Shown: one piece after another, positions 8,301-14,088 of the stretch
Layout of the letters: each line of letters opens with the position of its first letter
Numbering within the stretch: position 1 is the stretch's first letter
From: an uncultured Eubacteriales bacterium
GTDB lineage: Bacteria; Bacillota; Clostridia; Christensenellales; Borkfalkiaceae
Assembly: GCA_900556195.1 (NCBI GenBank)
Contig: USOJ01000004.1
Span: 1 to 15,916, forward strand
Direction of reading: 5' to 3'
DNA length: 15,916 nucleotides
Program-made: the position numbers and the translations under genes
The notes under the pieces: generated by a model
Told to the model about the DNA's origin: nothing
Databases searched by the model: none
What the model saw: only the letters and a program-made list of their open reading frames with translations

Positions 8301-8333
8301 ACAAAAAATAATTTTACTTTTTCTTTTTATCAT
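5322..8333 (-). CDS. Large secreted Ig-like multidomain protein
   Basis: A 1003-residue exported protein. The N-terminus has a basic start, a hydrophobic core (8-25) and AxA-type cleavage options (VSA at 22-24 or VKA at 34-36). There is no lipobox and no LPXTG or other C-terminal anchor. About 150-350 and 645-795 appear to be two copies of a beta-sandwich, lectin-like module: each has a V-L-x-D-x-YD strand, then TSxWT with a following VAV strand. Between and after them are Ig-like domains at about 361-452, 455-543, 545-637, 818-902 and 904-1003, with typical EGVYTVAYTATDNYAN and KGRYTAYIYIADATGN motifs. No active-site motif was recognised. An AAAGGG site lies seven bases before the ATG. It sits just after the permeases and before the DUF4838 gene, so a role in substrate capture at the cell surface is plausible. 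The lectin-like label is inferred from strand pattern, not from a family match. Confidence 0.85.
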   Translation of the reverse strand: MIKRKSKIIFCLAFLVLCSVFVSAATVIRSAVSVKAATVSVEIENRYDKGDELVVPDDAGVTYDGQTYPAEKSYLVYPSGKALSGKRFTLGEVGRYSLKIETTVDGKIISAEKSLTVDEDVYKVSTSDSYVTYGELNAQFVQSGMNKGLLAKLTDGASVTYSRPVNVYDKAITDVLTFNVKRLDNNVEYVTVSLVDCYDPTIAIDIVCQMMTPDNGRVGRFMRAGQRNSSMLGLNCFENPSQLVIDGKLYDIGIFGTPVHGNLVNDNAYNNITITLDTTDKKGIKIYESTSYWTDGNPNLVAVFNDSRLFADEFPGFTNGDVFVSVSASAFKNVKLADVEIGMIGGKTNAELNELGKYADEDAPEIILSVPAAGKIALNAQVKIPDAIARDPSGISKDVDYTVWYNYGTEARYAIPITDGKFTPKKEGVYTVAYTATDNYANEAEKLLSLSAIENGGKGLAISVDEQNGVYAGTPVDLGNYSVTSLCKDYTLKIEVTEPDGSVTDVTKTAANYLPTRTGTYKVNYIVSDDYYDEIYEYEFVAGASGKPSFEKATLTAPKYFIKGATYSLDDVKAARYGADGKTYVETIGYISYDGGDFVKIDASEFTVNGGTTARVRLSGKDNRDIFVESEDIKIIDVGYDTNSYDITKYFVGDFTAAANLINTKFTATKSGNVSFDFINSLLASQFVFDFEIPGGTTVGETEIILTDRYDRSSYASIKLLSGKKYSINGVEGTLRTSWTGNRIRVAVSSGQITIGDTSVVADLGLNSDSVELTVNFTNVGEGFYFNLYSVANQPFRSDSDNAEPMLSAEKISNIKQLNDVIYTSIPTVSDVLCPAPFKNCKVTVYKDNDVYVDKNGEEMFELPADKVYAITLDGYGDYDVFYVYADGAGERCTLDLQIRVIDDVAPEVSFKNVPKGAVKARVGKAIKPLEVIVSDNESEAEDISVWAIIYDERGRLIAYVEKTDYENDYTFTLTAKGRYTAYIYIADATGNAVHVSYEIIAE
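5949..7886 (-). repeat. Duplicated beta-rich module in the 1003-residue protein
   Basis: The first copy (7886-7284, residues about 150-350) and the second (6401-5949, residues about 645-795) share an order of motifs: a V-x-L-x-D-x-YD strand (VTVSLVDCYD; TEIILTDRYD), then TSYWTDGNPNLVAVF against RTSWTGNRIRVAVSS, then a hydrophobic V-L-V end strand. Ig-like domains lie between them. Confidence 0.5.
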
Positions 8334-8349
8334 TCATTTACCCTTTATT

Positions 8350-9363
8350 TTATTCTTTAATACCGCCGAGCGATATATCGCCCATGAGTTTGTTTTTGAA
8401 TACGATAAATATAATAAGTATGGGGAGCGCAAGCATCATACTTGCCGCTATTCTCAACGGCTCGTTGTACGACGCGTGGTCGAGCGATAAACTCGAGAAG
8501 AAATATACGCCGTACGCAAGTGTCGGCTTAGTGGGGAGAAGCAATAACGGAGTCTGATAATCGTTCCACAACGTAACGAATTGAAGAAGGAAAACCGTCA
8601 TTATCATCTTTATCGCGAGCGGGAAATATATACGGAACATTACCGTAGTATCGCCCGCGCCGTCTATCGAAGCCGCTTCGCGATAAGTTTCGGGTACGCC
8701 CTTGAAATAAGCGTGGAAAACGAAGAAATATAAACCCGCTCCGCTCGCCCATTGCAGAATAACTCCGCCCATAGTATCGTAAATTCCGAGCGCCTTGAAA
8801 AACGCAAGTCTCGTCGGCTGGTCGCCTACGACAGGCATACACATCATAAGCGTATACGCAACGAAAATCACGCCGCTCACCTTATAATTGTATTTCGCCG
8901 TGAGATACGCCGTAAGCGCAGGGATAAAGGATGAAACGAGAGCGCATCCAAAGACGTATACGAGCGTATTTATGAGCATATCGGGAAAATACGCGTAAGT
9001 TAAGTCCGATTCTGTTTTCGCGCCGACCCACAGTCCAAAAAGCGTTTTGGTCGTTTTGAATACTTTCGTCGAACCCATATAATAAGTTTCGGACTGCGTT
9101 ATTCTGAACGTTTTGAAAACCTTTTTATAGTTGGCAAAATGCAAAAATTCGTTTCTGCTTCCGAAATCCGGATCGTTAATGTTCGGCAGCCCCATATAAT
9201 TTTTCATAAACGAAAAATCGTCGGAACTTTTAAGCGAAGTATTGAAACCCCATAAAAGCATAAATATGAGATACAACGAATACGCCGCGAGAACTGCGAA
9301 CAGTATGATAAATATAACGTTGGCGACCGTAAAAGGAGCGCGTTGTTTTTTAGATTTAATCAT
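8350..9363 (-). CDS. Carbohydrate ABC transporter permease, MalG type
   Basis: An inner-membrane permease subunit of the CUT1 sugar importer family, 337 residues. The EAA loop that docks the ATPase is clear at 229-250 (EAASIDGAGDTTVMFRIYFP...). Hydrophobic segments lie near 15-40, 129-155, 163-183, 198-220, 253-272 and 303-323, the six expected. The C-terminus ends in a short basic tail (KNKLMGDISLGGIKE), as in other MalG-type subunits. The extracytoplasmic loop between the first two helices (about 41-128) is roughly twice the usual size and includes an unusual segment at 85-120. The start is fixed by AAGGAGGAG; it follows the MalF-type gene by nine bases. With that partner it would form the translocation pore for the sugar delivered by the binding protein at 10358-12106. 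No ATPase gene is present, so a shared MsmX-like ATPase is inferred. Confidence 0.95.
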   Translation of the reverse strand: MIKSKKQRAPFTVANVIFIILFAVLAAYSLYLIFMLLWGFNTSLKSSDDFSFMKNYMGLPNINDPDFGSRNEFLHFANYKKVFKTFRITQSETYYMGSTKVFKTTKTLFGLWVGAKTESDLTYAYFPDMLINTLVYVFGCALVSSFIPALTAYLTAKYNYKVSGVIFVAYTLMMCMPVVGDQPTRLAFFKALGIYDTMGGVILQWASGAGLYFFVFHAYFKGVPETYREAASIDGAGDTTVMFRIYFPLAIKMIMTVFLLQFVTLWNDYQTPLLLLPTKPTLAYGVYFFSSLSLDHASYNEPLRIAASMMLALPILIIFIVFKNKLMGDISLGGIKE

Positions 9364-9365
9364 AA

Positions 9366-9374
9366 CTCCTCCTT
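9366..9374 (-). promoter_or_regulatory. Ribosome binding site overlapping the upstream stop
   Basis: AAGGAGGAG on the minus strand lies two bases before the ATG at 9363, with its GGAGG core 3-5 bases away. Its first two bases are part of the TAA stop of the MalF-type permease (9375-9373), the same stop-on-site arrangement as at 3293. This should keep the two permease subunits in balance. Confidence 0.85.
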
Positions 9375-10323
9375 ACTCCGCCTTCGGTCCGTATTTATCG
9401 AGAGCCCAGCGAAGAACCATCGTCAACGGAAGTATTATCGCCGTAAGAATAAGCCCCAACGCGGACAGCGTTCCGTACGCCATAGTCGTCTGCGTGGCGA
9501 TAAAGTCGCCGTTCATAGCCTCTACGTAGAGATAATACCCCATATTGTCCGCCTTACCGGGATACATCGACAAAAGCGTAAGCACTTGCCACTGTTCGGT
9601 AAATATACGCGAAAATCCAACAACCATAAGCGTGGTTACCGTAGGCCATATCATAGGAAGAACTATGTACCGGAATTCCTGCAACGGGTTACATCCGTCG
9701 AGTTCGGCGGATTCTATAAGCGATTGGTTTATTCCGCTCATCGTTCCCGAATAAGTCAGAACGTTCACGCCGAAACTCATAAGCACGTTGAAGAATATAA
9801 CCATCCATACCTGCGAAGACGGGCTCGTAAGCAAATTTTTCGCGGGGGTATGGAACCACTTTTCGGCAAACCACCCCGCCACCTGATTGCACATATATCT
9901 GAACAACAGACCGAGAATTACGCCCGAAAGTATCTGCGGCAGGAATAACATCACTCTGAATACGCCCGACGCAAATCTCTTCTTATAAACGTAGTAGGAA
10001 AACAACAGCGCGAGCGGAGTCGAAAAGAATATCGACACCGCCAACAACAAGACGGACATCCATATTCTGTCGCCGCTTTTTACGAGAAGTTGCCACGCGT
10101 CGCTGAAATTCTGCCATCCGGCGAACTTATAAGTCATACCCTTCAACGGGTCAAGACTATAAGTTCTGAAAGCCATCAGAAAAGAATTGAGGTTTATATA
10201 AACGTAAAATACGAGGTAATGTATAATCGGAAAGGCTATAAAGAGAGTATAAAACAACGCTCTTTTTACCTTCGGTTTCGATTTTACCGACGAATTATCG
10301 TTCGCCGCAATCAGATTTTTCAT
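9373..10323 (-). CDS. Carbohydrate ABC transporter permease, MalF/UgpA type
   Basis: A 316-residue inner-membrane permease of the CUT1 family. A basic N-terminal tail (1-21) precedes the first helix (about 22-46). Further hydrophobic segments lie near 86-112, 121-142, 170-190, 228-247 and 280-305. The EAA loop is at 204-225 (ESAELDGCNPLQEFRYIVLP). The length is normal for a UgpA/LplB-like subunit without the long insertion of E. coli MalF. It forms a heterodimer with the MalG-type protein encoded next. The ATG at 10323 follows the binding-protein gene by 34 bases; its ribosome site is modest (AAGAGTGAT). No hairpin was seen between the binding protein and this gene, although such a structure often lowers permease expression in sugar operons. 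Confidence 0.95.
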   Translation of the reverse strand: MKNLIAANDNSSVKSKPKVKRALFYTLFIAFPIIHYLVFYVYINLNSFLMAFRTYSLDPLKGMTYKFAGWQNFSDAWQLLVKSGDRIWMSVLLLAVSIFFSTPLALLFSYYVYKKRFASGVFRVMLFLPQILSGVILGLLFRYMCNQVAGWFAEKWFHTPAKNLLTSPSSQVWMVIFFNVLMSFGVNVLTYSGTMSGINQSLIESAELDGCNPLQEFRYIVLPMIWPTVTTLMVVGFSRIFTEQWQVLTLLSMYPGKADNMGYYLYVEAMNGDFIATQTTMAYGTLSALGLILTAIILPLTMVLRWALDKYGPKAE

Positions 10324-10357
10324 ATTTTATCACTCTTTTATTTTGACTTAAAATTCG

Positions 10358-12106
10358 TTACCAAGCCGTCTTTCTCGTTGCGTCGAAGATGTCTTTCGCT
10401 CCGTATTGCGAAGAAGACTTCATCGCTTCGAGCGCGCCTCTGTATTTTTTGCCGTCTTTATAGGTCGCGCCTTCCCAGACGTAACCGAGCCATGCGAGCG
10501 AGTAGTCGTTTGAGGCGTTTTTATATCTCGTACTCGGCGAAGACGGACGAACGACGTTACCTTTCTTAACGTAGTAATCCGTGTTGGAATAGAACTTATC
10601 GAGTTTAGTCATATCGTAATTATAGGTCATCGCGATATCGAAGCCCGTAGATTCGGTAAAGTTTTTAAGTTCGGTCTGAGAGTAAAGGAATTTAACGTAA
10701 TCTTTTACCGCGCGAAGGTGATCTTCGTTCTGCGCGCTCTTTTTGTTTATATAGAGTTGCGACGCGAGAATATCGAGAATAACGGGTTCTTTGCCGTTAT
10801 GCTCGGTAACCTGCCCCGACAATTGTACGGGAGCGGGCCACAAACTTACGTTAGGATCGGCTTTATATCTCTTTTTGTATTTGCCGATGAAATCGTCGCT
10901 GTTGCTCTTCGCTTCCGCGTACCAATACGAACCGTCGATCAGAAACGCGGACTGATCGTCTTTTTTGTTGAGAGAAGCGTTCTGATTACCGTAGACGAAA
11001 TCCCATTGAGTAGCAGCCGAAGTAGTATTTTTCATCGAAATCCATTCGTTTTTATTCGCGATTTCGAGAATACCGAGAGCGTAATATCTCGCCGACATAT
11101 CGTACATTTTATATCCGTTGTCGTCGTTTAAGGTTACGAGTTCGGTAGTGGGTTTTTTAATACCCGAACCCGCGTAGAAGAGGTCTTCGTCGGTATAACC
11201 GGTAACGACTTCAACTTGCGTCGAATTCCAGTCGCAATACGCGCTTCTCATAGCGTCCGCGCCCGCAAGGCTTGCCCAGAGAGTATCGAGCAGGAAGAAC
11301 GAATAAACCGTACTGCCCGAAGAAAGCGTGAACGGATTTACTTTCGAAGAACCCGAATTGCTCGTCATCTTGTCGCAGAGTACGAGAAGTTCTTCGAGCG
11401 AAGACGGAAGTCCGTCGTCGGGCGTACCGTATTCACCGTCGGGACCGCACGATTTTTTAACGTCTTTATTCTTTACGAATCTCGCAACGCCCCATTTGCT
11501 GCTGTCGGTATAATACTTGCCGTCGGTATACGGCATATATTTGCTCGCTTTTTCTACCACGGCATCCGCAGGCGCGTCGGGAGCGGCAAAATAGAGATTA
11601 TACGCGTCGAATATATCTTTGTTGTAACTCATATTTGCGTAACCCGAATAATGCGGCATCGAATAATAATGTCCGTCGCTGCCCTTCATTCTTTCTTTGA
11701 TACCGTCGTCGATCACGTTATCGAATTCCGCAACGATATCGTCTATCTGAAGAGCCTTGCCTTCTGCCGCAAGACGGTACATATTTACGTTGTTTTCGCT
11801 GATGATAACGTCTTGCGCGTAAGAATCCTGGTCGTTTACGTTCGACGTTTTAACGTCTATACGAACGCCTTTCGTACCCGCATCATACACCTCGTCTTTC
11901 TTCGACTCGACAAAACGCTTATTCGCCTCAACCCACCATTGAGTGCTTGCCGCGCTTCCCGTATTATGCAATACGGTAATAAGCGTAGCGTTTTTATTAT
12001 CGCTAGGATTGTTATTCGCGATATTGCCGTTACAACCCGTAGTAACGCCTATCGCAAGCGTTGCGGCAATCGCCGCGGAAAAGGTTTTTAATGCTTTTTT
12101 CTTCAT
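10358..12106 (-). CDS. Extracellular sugar-binding lipoprotein of the ABC importer
   Basis: A 582-residue solute-binding protein, anchored through a lipobox (VTTGC, Cys25). Type I CUT1 binding proteins have the features seen here: an N-terminal strand after a short linker (TLITVLHNTG, 41-50), a SMPHYSGYANMSYNKDIFD stretch (149-167) typical of the hinge and ligand region, and a GPDGEYGTPDDGLP loop (221-234) like the acidic, possibly calcium-binding loop of related clostridial proteins, followed by SLEELLVLCDKM. It is longer than the common 400-450 residues, closer to the large LipO/YtcQ type, which fits a larger oligosaccharide ligand. It immediately precedes its two permeases. The start has a modest AGGCAGG site eight bases upstream. 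The ligand cannot be read from the sequence. Confidence 0.95.
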   Translation of the reverse strand: MKKKALKTFSAAIAATLAIGVTTGCNGNIANNNPSDNKNATLITVLHNTGSAASTQWWVEANKRFVESKKDEVYDAGTKGVRIDVKTSNVNDQDSYAQDVIISENNVNMYRLAAEGKALQIDDIVAEFDNVIDDGIKERMKGSDGHYYSMPHYSGYANMSYNKDIFDAYNLYFAAPDAPADAVVEKASKYMPYTDGKYYTDSSKWGVARFVKNKDVKKSCGPDGEYGTPDDGLPSSLEELLVLCDKMTSNSGSSKVNPFTLSSGSTVYSFFLLDTLWASLAGADAMRSAYCDWNSTQVEVVTGYTDEDLFYAGSGIKKPTTELVTLNDDNGYKMYDMSARYYALGILEIANKNEWISMKNTTSAATQWDFVYGNQNASLNKKDDQSAFLIDGSYWYAEAKSNSDDFIGKYKKRYKADPNVSLWPAPVQLSGQVTEHNGKEPVILDILASQLYINKKSAQNEDHLRAVKDYVKFLYSQTELKNFTESTGFDIAMTYNYDMTKLDKFYSNTDYYVKKGNVVRPSSPSTRYKNASNDYSLAWLGYVWEGATYKDGKKYRGALEAMKSSSQYGAKDIFDATRKTAW

Positions 12107-12145
12107 AATTTACCTGCCTGTAAAATATTTTCAAATATATTAAAG

Positions 12146-12165
12146 TTTCCGTAAGTTTACGGAAA
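12146..12165. other. Perfect hairpin before the binding-protein gene
   Basis: TTTCCGTAA (12146-12154) and TTACGGAAA (12157-12165) are perfect inverted repeats separated by two bases, so the end pairs must open to form a loop. On the minus strand the hairpin starts 12 bases after the stop at 12178, and CTTTAATATATTT follows, a poor U-tract. It may be a leaky terminator, an mRNA-stabilising element or a regulator site. It lies 40 bases before the binding-protein start. Confidence 0.5.
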
Positions 12166-12177
12166 TTTATTTTCCGG

Positions 12178-13983
12178 TTAAAGCGATTTTACTTTCAACT
12201 TTATTTCAAGCGAAACTTCGAATCCGTTCACATCGTAGAGAATAACGAATGAAACGGTTTTACCGCGATCGTATTCCGCGTCGAAAACGAATTCGGGATC
12301 GTACCAGATGCCGTTGCCCCTGAATTCTATTTCGTCGGTAATATCTTCGTCGTCTCTCCCTTCAACCCTTTTGGTAACGGACACCGCGAGATCTCTCATG
12401 CTTCCGTAAGATTCGCCGAGCCCGACGTAGAGCAGAACGGGAGCCAGAGGATCGACTTCGCCGTCTTTGACCTTTATATCCGATATGTTGCCGCTCACGC
12501 CCGAAACTTCCCACGGCATAATATTTTTTACCGCGTTGTTTTTTACGGTTTGAGTAAAACAGCCTATTTCGGTACAGTTGATAAGTCTGAAATCTTCGAA
12601 ACTCATCGCCGTCATATCGTTTTCGCCGCGATTGCTGCCCCAGATATTGAGCATTGCGAGAACCGTGCCTATCTTTTTACCTCTCGCGTCTATCGTAACC
12701 GATTTGAACGAACAACCCGCGACGTCTACGCAGAACAAAAAGCCCATACGATCGCCCACGGTTGCCGAATCTTTGCCCGAAACGTAGTTGACCGTGAGAT
12801 TTTCGAAAGTCGAATTATAGGCGTATCTTGCGAGTACCGCGCCGAAATAATATCTGTCGTTTAACTCGTTGTTGTACGTGGTATCGATGACGAGATTTTT
12901 AACCGTTCCGCGAAGTTCGTTAAACATACCGCGCATAGGCGCGCCGTTTTTCTCGTCGCCGATCGATATCTTATTGTTTCCGCCGTCGAACGTACCCTTG
13001 AACACTATTCCGCTGTCAAGCGAAGTATAGTTTATATCGTTCGTTACCTTATAATAGCCGTATACTTCGGGTTCGGACGAAGACAACGCCCCGCCGTTTA
13101 CTTTCCACTTTGCCCCTGCGCCTTTACCGCCTAAAAGGAAGTTAAGGTCGTCATCGGTTTTGATTTCGCGGGTAATCAGAAGCAACGGCGCGATTACGTT
13201 ATGAGTAAATCCGCCCTCGTCGGTAACGACCACGGTAAGATATTGACCTTCGCCGTGTTGTTTTTTATCCGAGAATATTTCGAGCGAAAACGAATTTACG
13301 CTATCGCCGAGTTTATTATCCCCGCAATATACTCCGTTTACGGTGAATTTCTCGTTTATTTCGTCAAGAGAAATACTCCCTTGTTTATATCGTTCGTTAT
13401 ACGAATACACGTCGCCCGATATCGCCATATCCGTGATTTCGGTTACGACGAGATCCTGAACGGAAAGTCTTTTCAAAAACTTAACTTCGGGCATTTCCGC
13501 TCCGCAAACGCATTCGCCGATATCGTATTCGTCGCCGCTCGTGTTCCATCTTGCAAACTCGTGCGCCTTTAACGGATAAGCAATATTTTCAAACGTCGTT
13601 TCTTCTTTTTTGCCGTCGACGTCGATAAATATTTTACCGCATACGTCGCACTCGTAGTGCGCGGGAGCGCCCGCTTTGCTGCAAGTCGATTGCGTTTCGG
13701 CAACAGACAAATACTCGTGTTCGGCAAGGACCGTTTCGAGTTGACCTTCGGTAACTTCGGTATACTTTCCGTCGTCGTTTTTAACGAATAACTTGCCGCA
13801 TTCGACGCATTCGTAATGCGCCGCAACCCCTTTCGACAGACAAGTCGCAGGGACTTCGGCAATGCTCGCATACGCGTGTTGAGATTTATTTGTCGTTTTA
13901 TCCGTATTCGCGCAGGATACCGCTAACAAGGCAACGGACGCCGCGAAAACGGAAGTAACTAACGATAATATTTTTCTTTTCAT
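12178..13983 (-). CDS. Surface lipoprotein with paired-Cys repeats and GTFDG domain
   Basis: A 601-residue lipoprotein (lipobox AVSC, Cys24). Residues about 36-160 hold zinc-ribbon-like repeats common in clostridial surface proteins. Each full copy has a histidine (His36, His89), then ATC/STC (Cys48, Cys101), then AHYECxxCGKxF (Cys59/62 and Cys112/115). A third, partial copy has His141 and CVC (Cys158/160). Residues about 326-430 contain FKGTFDGGNNKI, then GMF-N-L-GTVKNLVID and FENLTV strands, resembling the GLUG-like region of the lipoprotein at 1122-3281. The C-terminal part (about 500-601) is beta-rich and unassigned. No enzyme motif was recognised. The ATG follows an AAAGAGAAA sequence, a weak ribosome site. 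It lies just before the binding-protein gene, 71 bases away. A sugar- or partner-binding role on the surface is inferred. Confidence 0.85.
   Translation of the reverse strand: MKRKILSLVTSVFAASVALLAVSCANTDKTTNKSQHAYASIAEVPATCLSKGVAAHYECVECGKLFVKNDDGKYTEVTEGQLETVLAEHEYLSVAETQSTCSKAGAPAHYECDVCGKIFIDVDGKKEETTFENIAYPLKAHEFARWNTSGDEYDIGECVCGAEMPEVKFLKRLSVQDLVVTEITDMAISGDVYSYNERYKQGSISLDEINEKFTVNGVYCGDNKLGDSVNSFSLEIFSDKKQHGEGQYLTVVVTDEGGFTHNVIAPLLLITREIKTDDDLNFLLGGKGAGAKWKVNGGALSSSEPEVYGYYKVTNDINYTSLDSGIVFKGTFDGGNNKISIGDEKNGAPMRGMFNELRGTVKNLVIDTTYNNELNDRYYFGAVLARYAYNSTFENLTVNYVSGKDSATVGDRMGFLFCVDVAGCSFKSVTIDARGKKIGTVLAMLNIWGSNRGENDMTAMSFEDFRLINCTEIGCFTQTVKNNAVKNIMPWEVSGVSGNISDIKVKDGEVDPLAPVLLYVGLGESYGSMRDLAVSVTKRVEGRDDEDITDEIEFRGNGIWYDPEFVFDAEYDRGKTVSFVILYDVNGFEVSLEIKLKVKSL
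13504..13878 (-). repeat. Paired-cysteine repeats within the lipoprotein
   Basis: Two full copies (residues 36-62 and 89-115 of the 12178-13983 protein) share H-x(11)-C-x(10)-C-x2-C followed by GK-F. A third, shortened copy at 141-160 keeps the His and the final CVCG. The spacing is identical in the two full copies, which suggests a repeated metal-binding or disulfide unit. Confidence 0.8.
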
Positions 13984-14000
13984 TTTCTCTTTGTTTTTAT

Positions 14001-14037
14001 TCGGCGGGATGAATCTTTTGCGGTTTCATCCCGCCGA
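14001..14037. other. Strong 13-bp hairpin between two surface-protein genes
   Basis: TCGGCGGGATGAA (14001-14013) pairs perfectly with TTCATCCCGCCGA (14025-14037), with an 11-base loop. It is GC-rich in an AT-rich spacer, 17 bases before the ATG at 13983. On the plus strand a T-rich tract follows, but the genes here are on the minus strand, where AATAAAAAC follows. It is therefore not a standard terminator for the operon. It may stabilise the mRNA end or act as a protein-binding site. Confidence 0.7.
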
Positions 14038-14088
14038 TAAATCATATTTTTTGTTTTGTAACGTTTTTAATCCGTAACGATTTAACTA

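Noticed and set aside
11216..12091. A 291-codon plus-strand open frame opposite the binding-protein gene
   Set aside because: It has shadow-like composition with many Arg, Val and Ile residues, no domain, and is fully antisense to a clear solute-binding protein.
13569..13871. A minus-strand frame rich in Lys and Arg overlapping the paired-Cys repeats
   Set aside because: It lies in a shifted frame within the lipoprotein gene. Its apparent repeats mirror the DNA repeats of the real frame.
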